From an uncultured Lachnospiraceae bacterium (GTDB lineage Bacteria; Bacillota; Clostridia; Lachnospirales; Lachnospiraceae), in contig CAKRJH010000005.1 of assembly GCA_934351255.1 (NCBI GenBank), positions 101,826 to 165,825 of the forward strand: a stretch of 64,000 bases of DNA. Direction: 5' to 3'. How positions within the stretch are numbered: position 1 is the first letter of the stretch; every line of letters starts with the position of its first letter. The notes below the pieces were generated by a model that saw only the letters and a program-made list of their open reading frames with translations, searched no databases and was not told the origin of the DNA. The translations under genes and the position numbers were made by a program. Below are positions 1-8,874 of the stretch, piece after piece.

Positions 1-1241
1 GTTCCAATGCCTACCTTGATGAAAGATTTGTCCACATCCTCCTGTGTGATGAATTTTCTTCCGGCGCGCACGCTGTGGATCGCCGCCTCATTCATCAGAT
101 TCTCCAGATCCGCTCCGGTAAATCCTACCGTCGTGCGTGCGATCCGCTCCAGATCAACATCATCGCCCAGCGGCTTGCCCTGGACGTGAACGCGCAGGAT
201 CTCCTCTCTGCCGCGGACATCCGGACGTCCGACCTGGATGCGCCGGTCAAAACGGCCCGGACGCAGGATCGCAGGATCCAGAATATCCACACGGTTCGTC
301 GCTGCCATGACGATGATACCCTCATTGACACCAAATCCATCCATCTCCACAAGCATCTGGTTCAGCGTCTGCTCACGCTCATCGTGGCCACCGCCGAGGC
401 CGGATCCACGCTTGCGGGCTACTGCATCGATCTCATCGATAAAGATCATACACGGTGCACTTTTCTTGGCTTCCGCAAACAGATCTCTGACACGGGAAGC
501 ACCGACACCGACAAACATCTCCACAAAATCAGAACCGGACAGGCTGAAGAACGGAACACCCGCCTCTCCTGCCACTGCCTTGGCCAGCAGTGTCTTACCG
601 GTTCCCGGAGGTCCCACCAGAATGATACCCTTCGGGATACGGGCACCCATCTTCGTATACTTCTCAGGCCCCGCCAGGAAATCTACCAGTTCCTCCAGCT
701 CCTGTTTCTCCTCCTGCAGGCCCGCCACATCGGAGAAATGCTTCGCTCCCGGGTCGTCCGGATTAATGCGGGTGGCACGGCTCTTGCCGAAATCCATCAT
801 CCGCATATTGGCGCCACCGCCCTGTCCGCCGTTCTGGGCAGACATAAAGGTAAATAAAAAGAAGAGGGCCAGGAATCCCAGCACATACGGCAGCAGGGTC
901 GTCAGTATCCAGGATGGCTTCTGGATGTCATCAAGCACGACATTGTCCTTGATAGAATCCTGTGATGCGCAGAACTTCTCTATCTCCTTGACATCGGACA
1001 CATAAAACGATGCCTGCGTATCATCGTTACGGCGCACTACAACCTGCCCGGTCGGAACCTCTTCATTGGGCAGGATCTCAACGGACGCTACCAGATTACC
1101 CTGTAATTCCCGCCGAAAGTCGTTGTAGGTGTAGCCACCGGCGCGAAGCGCCCGGACTGCTCCCGAAGCCTGTATCGCCAGAATTGCAATCAGGACAATG
1201 ATCAGGTAAAATCCCCATCCCATTCTTGATGTTTTCTTCAT
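1..1241 (-). CDS. ftsH: ATP-dependent zinc metalloprotease FtsH, 3' end beyond window
   Basis: Membrane-anchored AAA+ protease that degrades misfolded and regulatory membrane proteins. About 413 N-terminal residues are visible. They show TM1 (about residues 10-28), an extracytoplasmic segment, TM2 (about 112-131), Walker A GPPGTGKT near 210, Walker B FIDEID near 265 and the second region of homology RPGRFDRR near 325. The M41 protease domain with its HExxH zinc motif lies past position 1 and cannot be checked. The ATG at 1241 has AGGAG upstream and follows hpt by 6 bp. The order tilS-hpt-ftsH is the standard Bacillota arrangement, so the three are probably co-transcribed. Partial only because of the window edge. 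Confidence 0.96.
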   Translation of the reverse strand, partial: MKKTSRMGWGFYLIIVLIAILAIQASGAVRALRAGGYTYNDFRRELQGNLVASVEILPNEEVPTGQVVVRRNDDTQASFYVSDVKEIEKFCASQDSIKDNVVLDDIQKPSWILTTLLPYVLGFLALFFLFTFMSAQNGGQGGGANMRMMDFGKSRATRINPDDPGAKHFSDVAGLQEEKQELEELVDFLAGPEKYTKMGARIPKGIILVGPPGTGKTLLAKAVAGEAGVPFFSLSGSDFVEMFVGVGASRVRDLFAEAKKSAPCMIFIDEIDAVARKRGSGLGGGHDEREQTLNQMLVEMDGFGVNEGIIVMAATNRVDILDPAILRPGRFDRRIQVGRPDVRGREEILRVHVQGKPLGDDVDLERIARTTVGFTGADLENLMNEAAIHSVRAGRKFITQEDVDKSFIKVGIG

Positions 1242-1247
1242 AAATGA

Positions 1248-1778
1248 TTAGTCTCCTTCTACAAATTCCACCACGCCGATATAAGGCAGATTGCGGTATT
1301 TCTGGGCGTAGTCCAGACCATATCCCACCACAAAGGCATCGGGAATGGTAAAGCCGGTGTAGTCTACCTCCACCGGTGTCTCTCTTCTGGCCGGCTTGTC
1401 TAACAGTGTACATAACTTCAGGCTGGCAGGATTACGGCCCTGCAGCATCTTCTTGGTCAGAGCCAGTGTATTGCCGGAATCAATGATATCTTCCACGATC
1501 ATACAATGCAGTCCCTCGATATCCTCATCGAGATCCTTCTTGATCACAAGCTCACCGGACGTAGTGCCGTCACGGTAGCTGGAAGCAGACATAAAGTCCA
1601 GGCTCACCGGCATCGTCAGCCTCTTGGCCAGTTCACAGCAGAAAAATACGCTTCCTTTCAATACACAGATCAGATGAAGCGGGGTATCCCCGTAATCTTC
1701 ATTCATCTTCTTCGCCATCTCCTGAATTCTGGCATCAACTTCCTCTTCTGAAATCATTACATGTACTTCTTCTTTCAT
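1248..1778 (-). CDS. hpt: Hypoxanthine phosphoribosyltransferase
   Basis: Purine salvage enzyme converting hypoxanthine or guanine plus PRPP to IMP or GMP in the cytosol. The protein has about 176 residues, normal for the family. The PRPP-binding loop VEDIIDSGNT and the later DFVVGYGLDY-like segment (here DAFVVGYGLDYA) are present. An in-frame upstream start at 1802 exists, but the ATG at 1778 has AAAGGAGAG at proper spacing and starts at the conserved part. Its first 44 bases overlap the end of tilS, which suggests translational coupling; ftsH follows after 6 bp. Confidence 0.95.
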   Translation of the reverse strand: MKEEVHVMISEEEVDARIQEMAKKMNEDYGDTPLHLICVLKGSVFFCCELAKRLTMPVSLDFMSASSYRDGTTSGELVIKKDLDEDIEGLHCMIVEDIIDSGNTLALTKKMLQGRNPASLKLCTLLDKPARRETPVEVDYTGFTIPDAFVVGYGLDYAQKYRNLPYIGVVEFVEGD

Positions 1779-3303
1779 GTACTCTCTCCTTTTCTGAAGC
1801 ATTTGTCATACATATTCCACACAACACGTCCTGTGTGCTGTCTTCCACATAAAATCCTGTGCTGACCCGGTCCAGTTCCGGAATCCACAGTACATGGCTT
1901 CCCTGGGCCAGAACCCACATGCCGTTCCTTCTGTCTCTGGGAATCTTCTCGTCAATAAAGATCCGGCCAAGTTTTTTCCGGTGGCCTTCCCCCAGTTCCA
2001 GATAATCGCCCGGAGCGGGCCTGCGCCATTGCAAGATGGAAACTATTTTACCACAATCAAAGTATTTCGTATAGAAATTTTTGTAGTTTCCAACGGTTTT
2101 TCCCATCGTTTTTTCCGTGTAGCACCGCACCTCCATCGGTCGTCCACAGGAGTCCTCCAGCACCCAGTTTCGATCCGTGCCCTCTTTCACCTCAAAGATC
2201 CTCTCCTGCTCCGCTACGATATGAGTTCTGTCAGCCACTGCGATATTCTGCGGATGCTGCGCTGCCGCGGCCGCATGCACCGTCCCGGACACATCCGTTT
2301 CCGGCCCCGGCCTGCGCTTCTCCAGTACGATCCAGCCATATTCCGCCCGCGCGCGCAGCCCATACGGAAGATCTACTCCACGCCCGCTCCCGCCGGACGC
2401 CAGTTCCCAGATCTGCTGCACATGTCCCGCGCCAATATCACGGCGGCTGCCCGCAGCTTCCTCCAGCCACAGAAGCAGCACCTCCCGGCGCAGCACCGAG
2501 GGCAGTGCCCGAAGAGCATCTGCATTTACCCGGCTTTCTCCGTTCTGACTCTTCCAGCCATCCCAGATCTCCTGCGCCTGCGCATAGATCCACTCATAGG
2601 CCTCCTGAAGCTGCCACGCCGTCTGCGCCAGATGCGGCACAGCCTCCACGCTGATCTGCTGTTCCAGACAAGGGATCACCTGATGCCTCACACGATTTCT
2701 GGCATACCGCTCCTGCGCATTGGTCTCGTCCTCCCGCCAGTTCTGCCCCATCTGCTTCAGAGCCTCCCGGATCTGCGTTCTTCGGACACACAACAGCGGA
2801 CGGATAATGCATCCCCTTCCGGCACGGATTCCTCCGGCTCCGCGCAGCCCGCTTCCCCGCACAAGCTGATATAGCATGGTCTCCGCCTGATCGTCCTGAT
2901 GGTGCGCCACCGCGATCACATCAGCTCCCAGTTCCTGCCTGGCCTGTTCCAGTTTCTCATAGCGGAGCTGTCTGGCCGCCTCCTCCAGGGACAGCCTGTC
3001 CCTCCTTGCCCGCGCAGGCGCATCCACGGAATATTCCAGATAACGCACTCCGTACCGTTCCGCAAACTCCCGGCAGAACGCTGCGTCCTGTCTCGCGCTC
3101 TCCCCGCGGATCCCATGTTCCACATGAACCAGGGAAATGGTCAGTTCCCAGTCCGGCGCCATATCCATCAGGATCCGTGCAAGGCAGACGGAATCTGCGC
3201 CGCCTGACAAAGCCACCACGATATCCGTACCATGCGCCAGCAATGCCTTTTCTATACAAAACTGTTCTACCTGACTCCTTATCTTCTGCATTTCCGTTCT
3301 CAT
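1735..3303 (-). CDS. tilS: tRNA(Ile)-lysidine synthase TilS
   Basis: ATP-dependent enzyme that places lysidine at C34 of the tRNA-Ile2 anticodon so that it reads AUA; essential in most bacteria. The N-type ATP pyrophosphatase PP-loop SGGADS is near residue 34, and the conserved HHQDDQAET segment lies near 130. The C-terminal tRNA-binding region (about 380-510) includes RRPAPGDYLELG. Length 522 is slightly above average. The start is uncertain: ATG 3303 has only a weak AAGATAG upstream, and an in-frame ATG at 3291 is possible. It overlaps hpt at its 3' end and follows spoIIE by about 70 bp. Confidence 0.94.
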   Translation of the reverse strand: MRTEMQKIRSQVEQFCIEKALLAHGTDIVVALSGGADSVCLARILMDMAPDWELTISLVHVEHGIRGESARQDAAFCREFAERYGVRYLEYSVDAPARARRDRLSLEEAARQLRYEKLEQARQELGADVIAVAHHQDDQAETMLYQLVRGSGLRGAGGIRAGRGCIIRPLLCVRRTQIREALKQMGQNWREDETNAQERYARNRVRHQVIPCLEQQISVEAVPHLAQTAWQLQEAYEWIYAQAQEIWDGWKSQNGESRVNADALRALPSVLRREVLLLWLEEAAGSRRDIGAGHVQQIWELASGGSGRGVDLPYGLRARAEYGWIVLEKRRPGPETDVSGTVHAAAAAQHPQNIAVADRTHIVAEQERIFEVKEGTDRNWVLEDSCGRPMEVRCYTEKTMGKTVGNYKNFYTKYFDCGKIVSILQWRRPAPGDYLELGEGHRKKLGRIFIDEKIPRDRRNGMWVLAQGSHVLWIPELDRVSTGFYVEDSTQDVLCGICMTNASEKERVHERRSTCNDFRRGS

Positions 3304-3375
3304 AAACTATCTTATCGCTTTCTTTTATTACATTGTCGCGTTGTTTTATCACACCCGGATCGCCGGCTTCCTGTC

Positions 3376-5433
3376 TCAGGCAGCCTCAATCCCTGCCACG
3401 ATCACACTCATATCATCCGGTGCTGTCCCCTGACATTCCAGCAGAGCCTGTTCCAGGATCTCCTCCGCCATCTCCTGCGGTTTACAGTCCTGACAGGCCT
3501 CCAGCACCTCCTCCAAGGCACCCTCGCGCCCTTGCAGCGCGTCCACCACGCCATCTGTCACCATTATAACATAATCGCCCGGACTGATGCGGCTTTTTCC
3601 CCGAAACGGTTCTTCCAGACAGTCCACGCCCACCGGCAGAGCTTCTCCCTTGATCTTTTCCATGCTCGCCCCATGCCGGATCCAGGTCGATACCGCCCCG
3701 CTTTTCAGAAACTGACAGGTTCCCCGGTAGAGGTTGAGTACCGTCACGTCTGCCGTGGCACTGGCAGCCGCCTCCTCCCTGGTCATATACATCCCATTGA
3801 TGACGCGGAACGCATTTTCTCTGGAAAATCCCGCTTCCGTCATGACTTCCAGCAGCTCCATCAGCCGCCGGCTCTCCTGAAATGCAGGCATCCCGCTTCC
3901 CATGCCATCCGACAATGCCAGCATCAATTCTCCCCGGGGCAGCCTCATACAGGAAAAGACATCCCCCGACAATTCCTCGCCCTCCTTGGGGATCCTGGCC
4001 ACTCCGGTCTGTGCCGTCATCGGTGCCATTTCCCGGAAGATCAGCGTACATTCTTCCCGCGGGATCACATGCCGGCACTCCCTGGCAGCTCCGAACGTCT
4101 TTCCCAGGATCCTCGAGACCTCCTGCCCGGCCTCCCTGGTCAGCACCAGTTTACCGTGGTCGGTCCTCGCCTTCAGATGCAGTTCCACACGGCCATCGGC
4201 ATCCGCGTACATGTGGACACCTCCCACCCGGATGCGCATGGCCTCCAGACGGTTGCGCAGTTCCCGCTCCTTTTTCCAGGGAATCTGACGGATATGTTCC
4301 ATATTTCCCGCAAGCTGCCGCAGCACCTCCGACACCTGCCGCATCTGATCCGACAGGATCTGGCGGTTCATCCTTCGCTCATTGCACTGTATCGGATCTT
4401 CTCCTTCCATCCGCGCCATCCCCTCCGTCTCACAGTCCTCCATACTTCCCGCCACCCGCGCGAAGGCATCTGCCACCTCCATGATACGGTATTCCATCAG
4501 ATTGCGCAGATCCTGACAGGCTCCGCCTTCCTCCTGCTCCCGCAAGATCTTTTTCCAGGGGACAAGATACCTCGAGGGCCACAGCAAAAAGACCGCCGCC
4601 GACAATGCCACTTCCCGCCAGGCTTTCCATTCCAACACCACATCCCGCGATATATAGCACAGAGCCAGATAGGCCAGCAGAAAACTCATCACCGTCCAGG
4701 GTCTTCCCCGGGTTCCCATCATACCCACACAGATTCCCACCAGACACAGGATCCCCATCTGTTCCAGAGACTGCCCGGCAGCCACCAGCAACAGTCCCAC
4801 ACCAACACCTGCAATCGCTCCGGCTCCCACGCCGTAGATGTATCCCACAAACAAAAGGATCAGATAGGCCAGCACCTGCAGGAAAGAAACTCCGGACACC
4901 ACCATTGAGGGCAGACCATACAGACTCGTCAGCCCCAAAAGCAACGTGCTCACCAGTTGTTCCTGGTTCAGCCCCTCTCCCTGGTGGCCATACAGCAGCA
5001 GAGTCACTCCCTCCTGATACAACCGCGAAAATGCCAGGATCAGCAGACATTCACACAATGCCCCCAGCCAGAGCTGATACCCCATACTCTCCCAGATGCT
5101 CTGCACCGCAGTCATGCCAAGCATTCCTGCCGTCATCAACAGTCCGTAATGTCCTGTACCGGCCTTTACATGACACCGTTTCAGCAGATCCGCCCCGGCC
5201 CATACGATCAGCATCCCCAAGGTATACCGGATCAATTCCTCCGCCGTGGCACTCCACAGCATTCCTCCAAGTACCGCAAGCGCCACTCCCAGCGTGGCGC
5301 CTCCCAGTCCAAAGCCCGACAGGAAAAATGCCGCCCCGAGTGGATGATATCCAAACATGGAGATCCGTCCCAGCAAAAATCCCGCCACGATCTGCAGCAA
5401 CATTCTCTTTTGTAATCTTGACAGTCCTTTCAT
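3376..5433 (-). CDS. spoIIE: Stage II sporulation protein E, PP2C-type serine phosphatase
   Basis: Forespore phosphatase that dephosphorylates SpoIIAA and so activates sigma-F; it also works at the polar septum. About 685 residues (B. subtilis 827). The N-terminal half (about 20-310) carries roughly ten hydrophobic segments. A central linker follows, then a C-terminal PP2C-SpoIIE domain with LALSDGMGSG, YVIMVTDGVVDAL and the terminal DDMSVIVAG metal-binding motifs. An in-frame extension to 5523 exists, but the ATG at 5433 has GAGGAG five to six bases upstream. It sits between divIC and tilS as in other spore formers. A putative Spo0A-type promoter lies upstream. Confidence 0.95.
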   Translation of the reverse strand: MKGLSRLQKRMLLQIVAGFLLGRISMFGYHPLGAAFFLSGFGLGGATLGVALAVLGGMLWSATAEELIRYTLGMLIVWAGADLLKRCHVKAGTGHYGLLMTAGMLGMTAVQSIWESMGYQLWLGALCECLLILAFSRLYQEGVTLLLYGHQGEGLNQEQLVSTLLLGLTSLYGLPSMVVSGVSFLQVLAYLILLFVGYIYGVGAGAIAGVGVGLLLVAAGQSLEQMGILCLVGICVGMMGTRGRPWTVMSFLLAYLALCYISRDVVLEWKAWREVALSAAVFLLWPSRYLVPWKKILREQEEGGACQDLRNLMEYRIMEVADAFARVAGSMEDCETEGMARMEGEDPIQCNERRMNRQILSDQMRQVSEVLRQLAGNMEHIRQIPWKKERELRNRLEAMRIRVGGVHMYADADGRVELHLKARTDHGKLVLTREAGQEVSRILGKTFGAARECRHVIPREECTLIFREMAPMTAQTGVARIPKEGEELSGDVFSCMRLPRGELMLALSDGMGSGMPAFQESRRLMELLEVMTEAGFSRENAFRVINGMYMTREEAAASATADVTVLNLYRGTCQFLKSGAVSTWIRHGASMEKIKGEALPVGVDCLEEPFRGKSRISPGDYVIMVTDGVVDALQGREGALEEVLEACQDCKPQEMAEEILEQALLECQGTAPDDMSVIVAGIEAA

Positions 5434-5562
5434 GATACTCCTCATTTCTGCGCACGTGATTTGCGCATAACGGATTTGTGCCGCGTGCGCACAGTCACAA
5501 ATCCCGCGTGTGAAAATTTTCACACGATCCCTCCTCTGGTCACTCCCTTCCGGAAGTGGAAG

Positions 5563-5600
5563 ACATTATATAATGGGGGAATCTGCCGATTTTGTCGTTT
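5563..5600 (-). promoter_or_regulatory. Candidate spoIIE promoter with Spo0A-box-like site
   Basis: On the minus strand a perfect -10 hexamer TATAAT is at 5570-5565. Upstream of it (plus 5590-5599) is TTTTGTCGTT, whose TGTCG core resembles a 0A box (TGNCGAA) in inverted orientation. In B. subtilis spoIIE is read by sigma-A RNA polymerase activated by Spo0A-P with an unusually spaced -35. No good -35 is seen here, which fits an activator-dependent promoter. The 0A assignment rests on 5 of 7 bases only. Confidence 0.35.
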
Positions 5601-5615
5601 TCTGGAAATGGGCAC

Positions 5616-5647
5616 AAAAAAAGAACGCGTTTATTCGCGTTCTTTTT
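5616..5647 (-). terminator. Terminator after divIC
   Basis: Inverted repeat AAAGAACGCG / CGCGTTCTTT with a 6-base loop, flanked by A- and T-tracts on both sides, so it can act in both directions. It lies 43 bp after the divIC stop and separates yabPQ-divIC from the spoIIE promoter. Confidence 0.85.
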
Positions 5648-5689
5648 CAGTTCATCTGTTTGTGACTGTGTTACCTCTCTGTGACGGTG

Positions 5690-6007
5690 CTACTTGTCGG
5701 ATGGCTCAAAGATGATCTCATCCGAATACACCAGTCCCAGTTTCTCACGTGCAATCTCTTCCACGTACTTGTCTGTCTTCACATACTCCTGCTGATCCTG
5801 AAGTTTCTCCTTCTCGTCATCCAGGGAATCCTTCTCTTCCTGCAGTTTGGCAATCTGCGCTTCGTACTTTTTGCTCTCCGCCTTCAGTGCCACACTCTTG
5901 TATGCGGTCGTCGTGCAGAGAACGGTGCAAAGAACGATCACACCCACCACGGTAAAGGGACTCAGTTTGGACATCCGTCTCCTTTTCGTTGCATTCTTGC
6001 GTGCCAT
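5690..6007 (-). CDS. divIC: DivIC/FtsB-type septum formation initiator
   Basis: Small bitopic membrane protein of the divisome that pairs with FtsL. 105 residues: a basic cytoplasmic N-terminus, one TM helix (about 18-36), then a coiled coil rich in K, E, Q and L (about 40-75) and the typical end segment YVEEIAREKLGLV followed by an EIIFEP-like tail. The ATG at 6007 has GGAGATAGG upstream. Its position between yabQ and spoIIE matches the B. subtilis order. Confidence 0.92.
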   Translation of the reverse strand: MARKNATKRRRMSKLSPFTVVGVIVLCTVLCTTTAYKSVALKAESKKYEAQIAKLQEEKDSLDDEKEKLQDQQEYVKTDKYVEEIAREKLGLVYSDEIIFEPSDK

Positions 6008-6093
6008 GATACCTATCTCCGTTCGTTCTACAATTGTCTACATCTTTTCCATGTCGTTCTATCGATGTAGAAATCATGTCCTTAGTTCTTATA

Positions 6094-6405
6094 CTATACA
6101 ACATTTTGGTGTCTTTTGCAATGCAAAACTAACGTTCGATATACTTTCCTGACCGCCAACGCCCCGCCAAAAAAACCGATCAGTCCATACCACCGGATCA
6201 CGCCATCCCCATATCGCAGACAAACCACAAATACCGGTATCGCTCCTCCTGCTCCATACAACATATCCTCCACATACAGCCACAGCCTGCGGTGCCTAAT
6301 CAGCCGCCGAAATATCAGAAGAACCGCATATCCCATACAGAAAATTCCTCCGCACAGGATCATGACGCCAAAGTAAAGGATCTGTTCCAGAATCACCTCA
6401 GTCAA
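6094..6405 (-). CDS. yabQ: YabQ-like spore cortex membrane protein
   Basis: YabQ is a sporulation membrane protein needed for spore cortex formation in B. subtilis. 103 residues with about three hydrophobic segments (10-32, 46-64, 70-84) and a basic end. The start is TTG at 6405, preceded by GGAGTGAAC at good spacing; no ATG fits. It lies 29 bp after yabP and about 87 bp before divIC. Recognition rests on the N-terminal hydrophobic pattern and the synteny rather than on catalytic motifs. Confidence 0.85.
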   Translation of the reverse strand: MTEVILEQILYFGVMILCGGIFCMGYAVLLIFRRLIRHRRLWLYVEDMLYGAGGAIPVFVVCLRYGDGVIRWYGLIGFFGGALAVRKVYRTLVLHCKRHQNVV

Positions 6406-6434
6406 AGTTCACTCCATCCCGAAGCGTTATGACC

Positions 6435-6713
6435 TCACACAAACCACCGTCTCCAGAAGGATTCTTTCTTTTTCTCTTTTCGGTCGGAATACTGCAGCGC
6501 ATCTACTTTGCCATCCACATCCAGCTCCCCTTTTTCCACCGACAGACGGCTGACATGAAGTTCGGATCCCTGGATCAAAAGCGTCCCCTGCTCCGTCTCC
6601 AACAGCACTTCCTGCGCATCAAACGATACGACTTCATTGACCCCTGACAACTTCATCCCACGCCTGTTGTGAATGTATACCTTATGGCTCGGCCTGGTCT
6701 GGTTCTCCTCCAT
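6435..6713 (-). CDS. yabP: Sporulation protein YabP
   Basis: YabP/YqfC-family protein, 92 residues, expressed in the mother cell and linked to coat or cortex assembly. The family pattern is visible: HKVYIHNRRGMKLSGVNEVVSFDAQEV, where the GV.EV.SFD segment is typical, followed by LLETEQGTLLIQGSELHV. The ATG at 6713 has GGGGGAG upstream. The C-terminus is very basic (EKKKESFWRRW). First gene of yabP-yabQ-divIC here, about 60 bp after rqcP. Confidence 0.9.
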   Translation of the reverse strand: MEENQTRPSHKVYIHNRRGMKLSGVNEVVSFDAQEVLLETEQGTLLIQGSELHVSRLSVEKGELDVDGKVDALQYSDRKEKKKESFWRRWFV

Positions 6714-6776
6714 ACCGCTCCCCCATGCATCTTCTTAGTTCACTATATGAACCTTGTCTGAAGATTAGAACGGTTT

Positions 6777-7016
6777 CTATAAGATGCGGTACAACTCGCG
6801 GGCTTCTTCCTTCTTATAGGTCTCCTCAATGCTGAGCACCTCGGCGCGGACTACCTTATCCCCGAAGGCGATCTCAATGATATCTCCCACTTTGACCTTC
6901 GTCGAAGCCTTGGCGACCTTGCCGTTCACCTGAATACGTCCCGCATCACAGGCCTCATTGGCCACCGGACGTCTCTTGATCAATCGGGATACCTTCAAAT
7001 ATTTGTCCAGTCTCAT
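6777..7016 (-). CDS. rqcP: S4-domain RNA-binding protein RqcP (YabO)
   Basis: 79-residue S4 protein. B. subtilis RqcP stabilises peptidyl-tRNA on obstructed 50S subunits during C-terminal alanine tailing by RqcH. The S4 fold begins with MRLDKYLKVSRLIKRR and includes the GRIQVNGKVAK loop and the KVGDIIEI strand. The ATG at 7016 has AAAGGAAC upstream; an earlier in-frame ATG at 7040 lacks one. It sits between hup and yabP as in Bacillus. Confidence 0.92.
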   Translation of the reverse strand: MRLDKYLKVSRLIKRRPVANEACDAGRIQVNGKVAKASTKVKVGDIIEIAFGDKVVRAEVLSIEETYKKEEARELYRIL

Positions 7017-7080
7017 ATCATGTTCCTTTCTCTGTCTCATTTACTTTATAGGAAACTTCACCGAATTTTCTTATGAAGTA

Positions 7081-7108
7081 AAAAAACAGGACCGTCCTGA
7101 GACGGTCC
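7081..7108 (-). terminator. Terminator of hup
   Basis: Stem GGACCGTC / GACGGTCC with a CTGA/TCAG tetraloop. On the minus strand it is followed by TGTTTTTT. It lies 24 bp after the HU stop codon. Confidence 0.92.
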
Positions 7109-7131
7109 CACATAAGATTCAATTCGTTAAA

Positions 7132-7407
7132 TTATGCGTTTACAGCATCCTTTAAAGCCTTACCAGCCTTAAACTTAGGAGCCTTGGAAGCAGCGATCTG
7201 GATCTTCTTTCCTGTTGCAGGGTTGATACCCTCTCTTGCAGCTCTCTCAGCCACATCAAATGTACCAAATCCAACTAAAGAAATCTTCTCGCCGTTCTTT
7301 AATCCCTCTGTAATCACGTCAACGAATGCCTTTAAAGCAGCCTCAGCATCTTTCTTGGTCAGTCCGGCCTGATCAGCCATAGCTGTAACTAACTCTGTCT
7401 TGTTCAT
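7132..7407 (-). CDS. hup: HU family DNA-binding protein
   Basis: 91-residue histone-like nucleoid protein binding DNA as a dimer. It begins MNKTELVTAMADQAGLTKK and has the family signature GFGTFDVAERAAREGINP followed by ATGKKIQI and APKFKAGKALKDAVN. The ATG at 7407 has GAGGAGG upstream. It has its own consensus promoter and terminator, so it is probably a strongly expressed single-gene transcript. The codons are more AT-rich and more biased than those of its neighbours, typical of a highly expressed gene. Confidence 0.96.
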   Translation of the reverse strand: MNKTELVTAMADQAGLTKKDAEAALKAFVDVITEGLKNGEKISLVGFGTFDVAERAAREGINPATGKKIQIAASKAPKFKAGKALKDAVNA

Positions 7408-7457
7408 GGATAAATTCCTCCTCAAATAATATTAATCCGTAAAAACCTACAAGTTTA

Positions 7458-7486
7458 TTTATACCCTCATTACCACCCTTTGTCAA
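7458..7486 (-). promoter_or_regulatory. Sigma-A promoter of hup
   Basis: Minus-strand -35 TTGACA (7486-7481), 17-bp spacer, -10 TATAAA (7463-7458). This gives a leader of about 45 bases before the HU ATG at 7407. Confidence 0.88.
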
Positions 7487-7524
7487 GGCTTTTTGCCCAT
7501 TTTAAGGCATTTCTGGGACTTTTT

Positions 7525-8070
7525 TCAGTTTTCCAGCTGCCTGCCCAGGAAGTTTGCAACCGCACTGATCACAAGTCTCTCTTTTTCCCCCATCTCCATC
7601 TGGAGATTTCTGCTCACCAGCATGACCGCACCGACCGCATCACCCTGCGACAGAATCGGGCAGATCACTTCCCATGCAAAATGCTCCTGCTCTCCAAAAA
7701 CAGAATGATATCCTCCCTCTTCTCCCGAGGAAAGAACCTGTCTGCGGCCGTCGATGATGCCTTCCATCTCGCCGCTCAAGCTGCGTGCCATCAATTCCTT
7801 ACGGCACGGTCCCGCCGCCCACAGGATCTGCTCACGGTCAGCCACCGCTGCGGTAAAGCCCGTCGTCAGCGCCAGCGCCTCCGCGCACTGCACCGCCAGC
7901 TCTTTCCACTCTCCGATCGGGGAATATTTCTTCAATACGATCTGTCCACCGGCATCCGTAAAGATCTCGATCTGGTCCCCTTCCCTTATATGAAGATTCC
8001 TGCGAATCTCCTTGGGGACCACCACGCGCCCCAGTTCATCTATTCTCCGAACAATCCCTGTGGCTTTCAT
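7525..8070 (-). CDS. spoVT: Stage V sporulation transcription factor SpoVT
   Basis: Forespore regulator that modulates the sigma-G regulon. 181 residues, the family length. The N-terminal SpoVT/AbrB swapped-hairpin DNA-binding domain is clear: MKATGIVRRIDELGRVVVPK, then EIRRNLHIREGDQIEIF. A GAF-like C-terminal domain follows (about 55-178). The ATG at 8070 has AGGAGG somewhat far upstream (about 11 bases). It lies just upstream of hup, consistent with the spoVT-yabO-yabP neighbourhood in Bacillus. Confidence 0.95.
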   Translation of the reverse strand: MKATGIVRRIDELGRVVVPKEIRRNLHIREGDQIEIFTDAGGQIVLKKYSPIGEWKELAVQCAEALALTTGFTAAVADREQILWAAGPCRKELMARSLSGEMEGIIDGRRQVLSSGEEGGYHSVFGEQEHFAWEVICPILSQGDAVGAVMLVSRNLQMEMGEKERLVISAVANFLGRQLEN

Positions 8071-8194
8071 ATCATAAAATTCCTCCTGCTTTCTTCATAC
8101 TTTCCATATTTGAACTGTATGGGTAGTATATGGAAGATAACGGGAATTATACTTGTCTTTACTTTCTTACATCACCTTTCCCCGCACAACATCC

Positions 8195-8851
8195 TCAAAG
8201 CACTTTTCTGCCATTGGCCATCAACTTAAACGTGGCTCCCAGCACTTCCGCAGCCCTTCTGCACATCATCATTCTTCCCAGGAAGATTTCAAAATACTCA
8301 TACATGGTACAGATCTTCTCATCGATCTGCAGATTTAATGAAATCTGCCTCTTCTCGGTATCGATCTTGACCTTTGCGTTGGTCACGGCATAATTCACCC
8401 GGTCATGCTTGTCAAAATTTGCCTTTTCCTTGCCGTGCACGCGCTCTCTGCGCACATCCGTCTTGTCTGCGAGGATCACCGCCGCCGAGATGGCATCCAC
8501 TGCGCCTCCGGTGGACTCGTCGTGATTTCCGACCGCCGATGCAATCAGTACCCGGTCTTCCAGTGCGACTCCCATTTTTTCCAATATATGGTATGCCAGA
8601 ATTGCCCCATATTCTCCATGATGGCTCCGGTTGATGGCGTTTCCGATGTCGTGCATGGCCCCTGCCATCTGCGCCAGCTCGATCTCATGTGCCGAATAGC
8701 CAAATTTCGACAAAATAAGTCCGGCCCTTTGTGCCACAATCTCACAATGCTGTTTGGAATGGTCCGTATATCCCAGTATTTCAAGGTTCTTATCTCCTTT
8801 TTTCAGGAAAGCCTGCACTTCTTCCTGTTTCAATATCTTTTTGTAATCCAA
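8195..8851 (-). CDS. HD-domain phosphohydrolase
   Basis: 218-residue cytosolic protein with a complete HD metal site: H31 in YTDHSKQH, HD at AGAMHDIGN (about 66-67), H77 in RSHHGEYG and a late D in AVILADKTD (about 128). The family hydrolyses phosphate esters, often nucleotides; the substrate is not evident here. The start is TTG at 8851, with GGGAAGG upstream. It follows phoH by 23 bp on the same strand and is probably co-transcribed. The last 60 residues (about 155-218) do not match a domain I recognise. Confidence 0.85.
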   Translation of the reverse strand: MDYKKILKQEEVQAFLKKGDKNLEILGYTDHSKQHCEIVAQRAGLILSKFGYSAHEIELAQMAGAMHDIGNAINRSHHGEYGAILAYHILEKMGVALEDRVLIASAVGNHDESTGGAVDAISAAVILADKTDVRRERVHGKEKANFDKHDRVNYAVTNAKVKIDTEKRQISLNLQIDEKICTMYEYFEIFLGRMMMCRRAAEVLGATFKLMANGRKVL

Positions 8852-8874
8852 TCTTTTCGCCTTCCCATCTTACG

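Noticed and set aside
75..1005. Plus-strand open frames of 260 and 255 residues over ftsH
   Set aside because: The minus strand carries a full FtsH AAA+ domain with all motifs; the plus-strand translations are low-complexity and have no Shine-Dalgarno.
3232..4908. Plus-strand open frame of 558 residues opposite spoIIE
   Set aside because: His/Pro/Gln-rich shadow of the spoIIE coding strand. The PP2C motifs on the minus strand are unambiguous.
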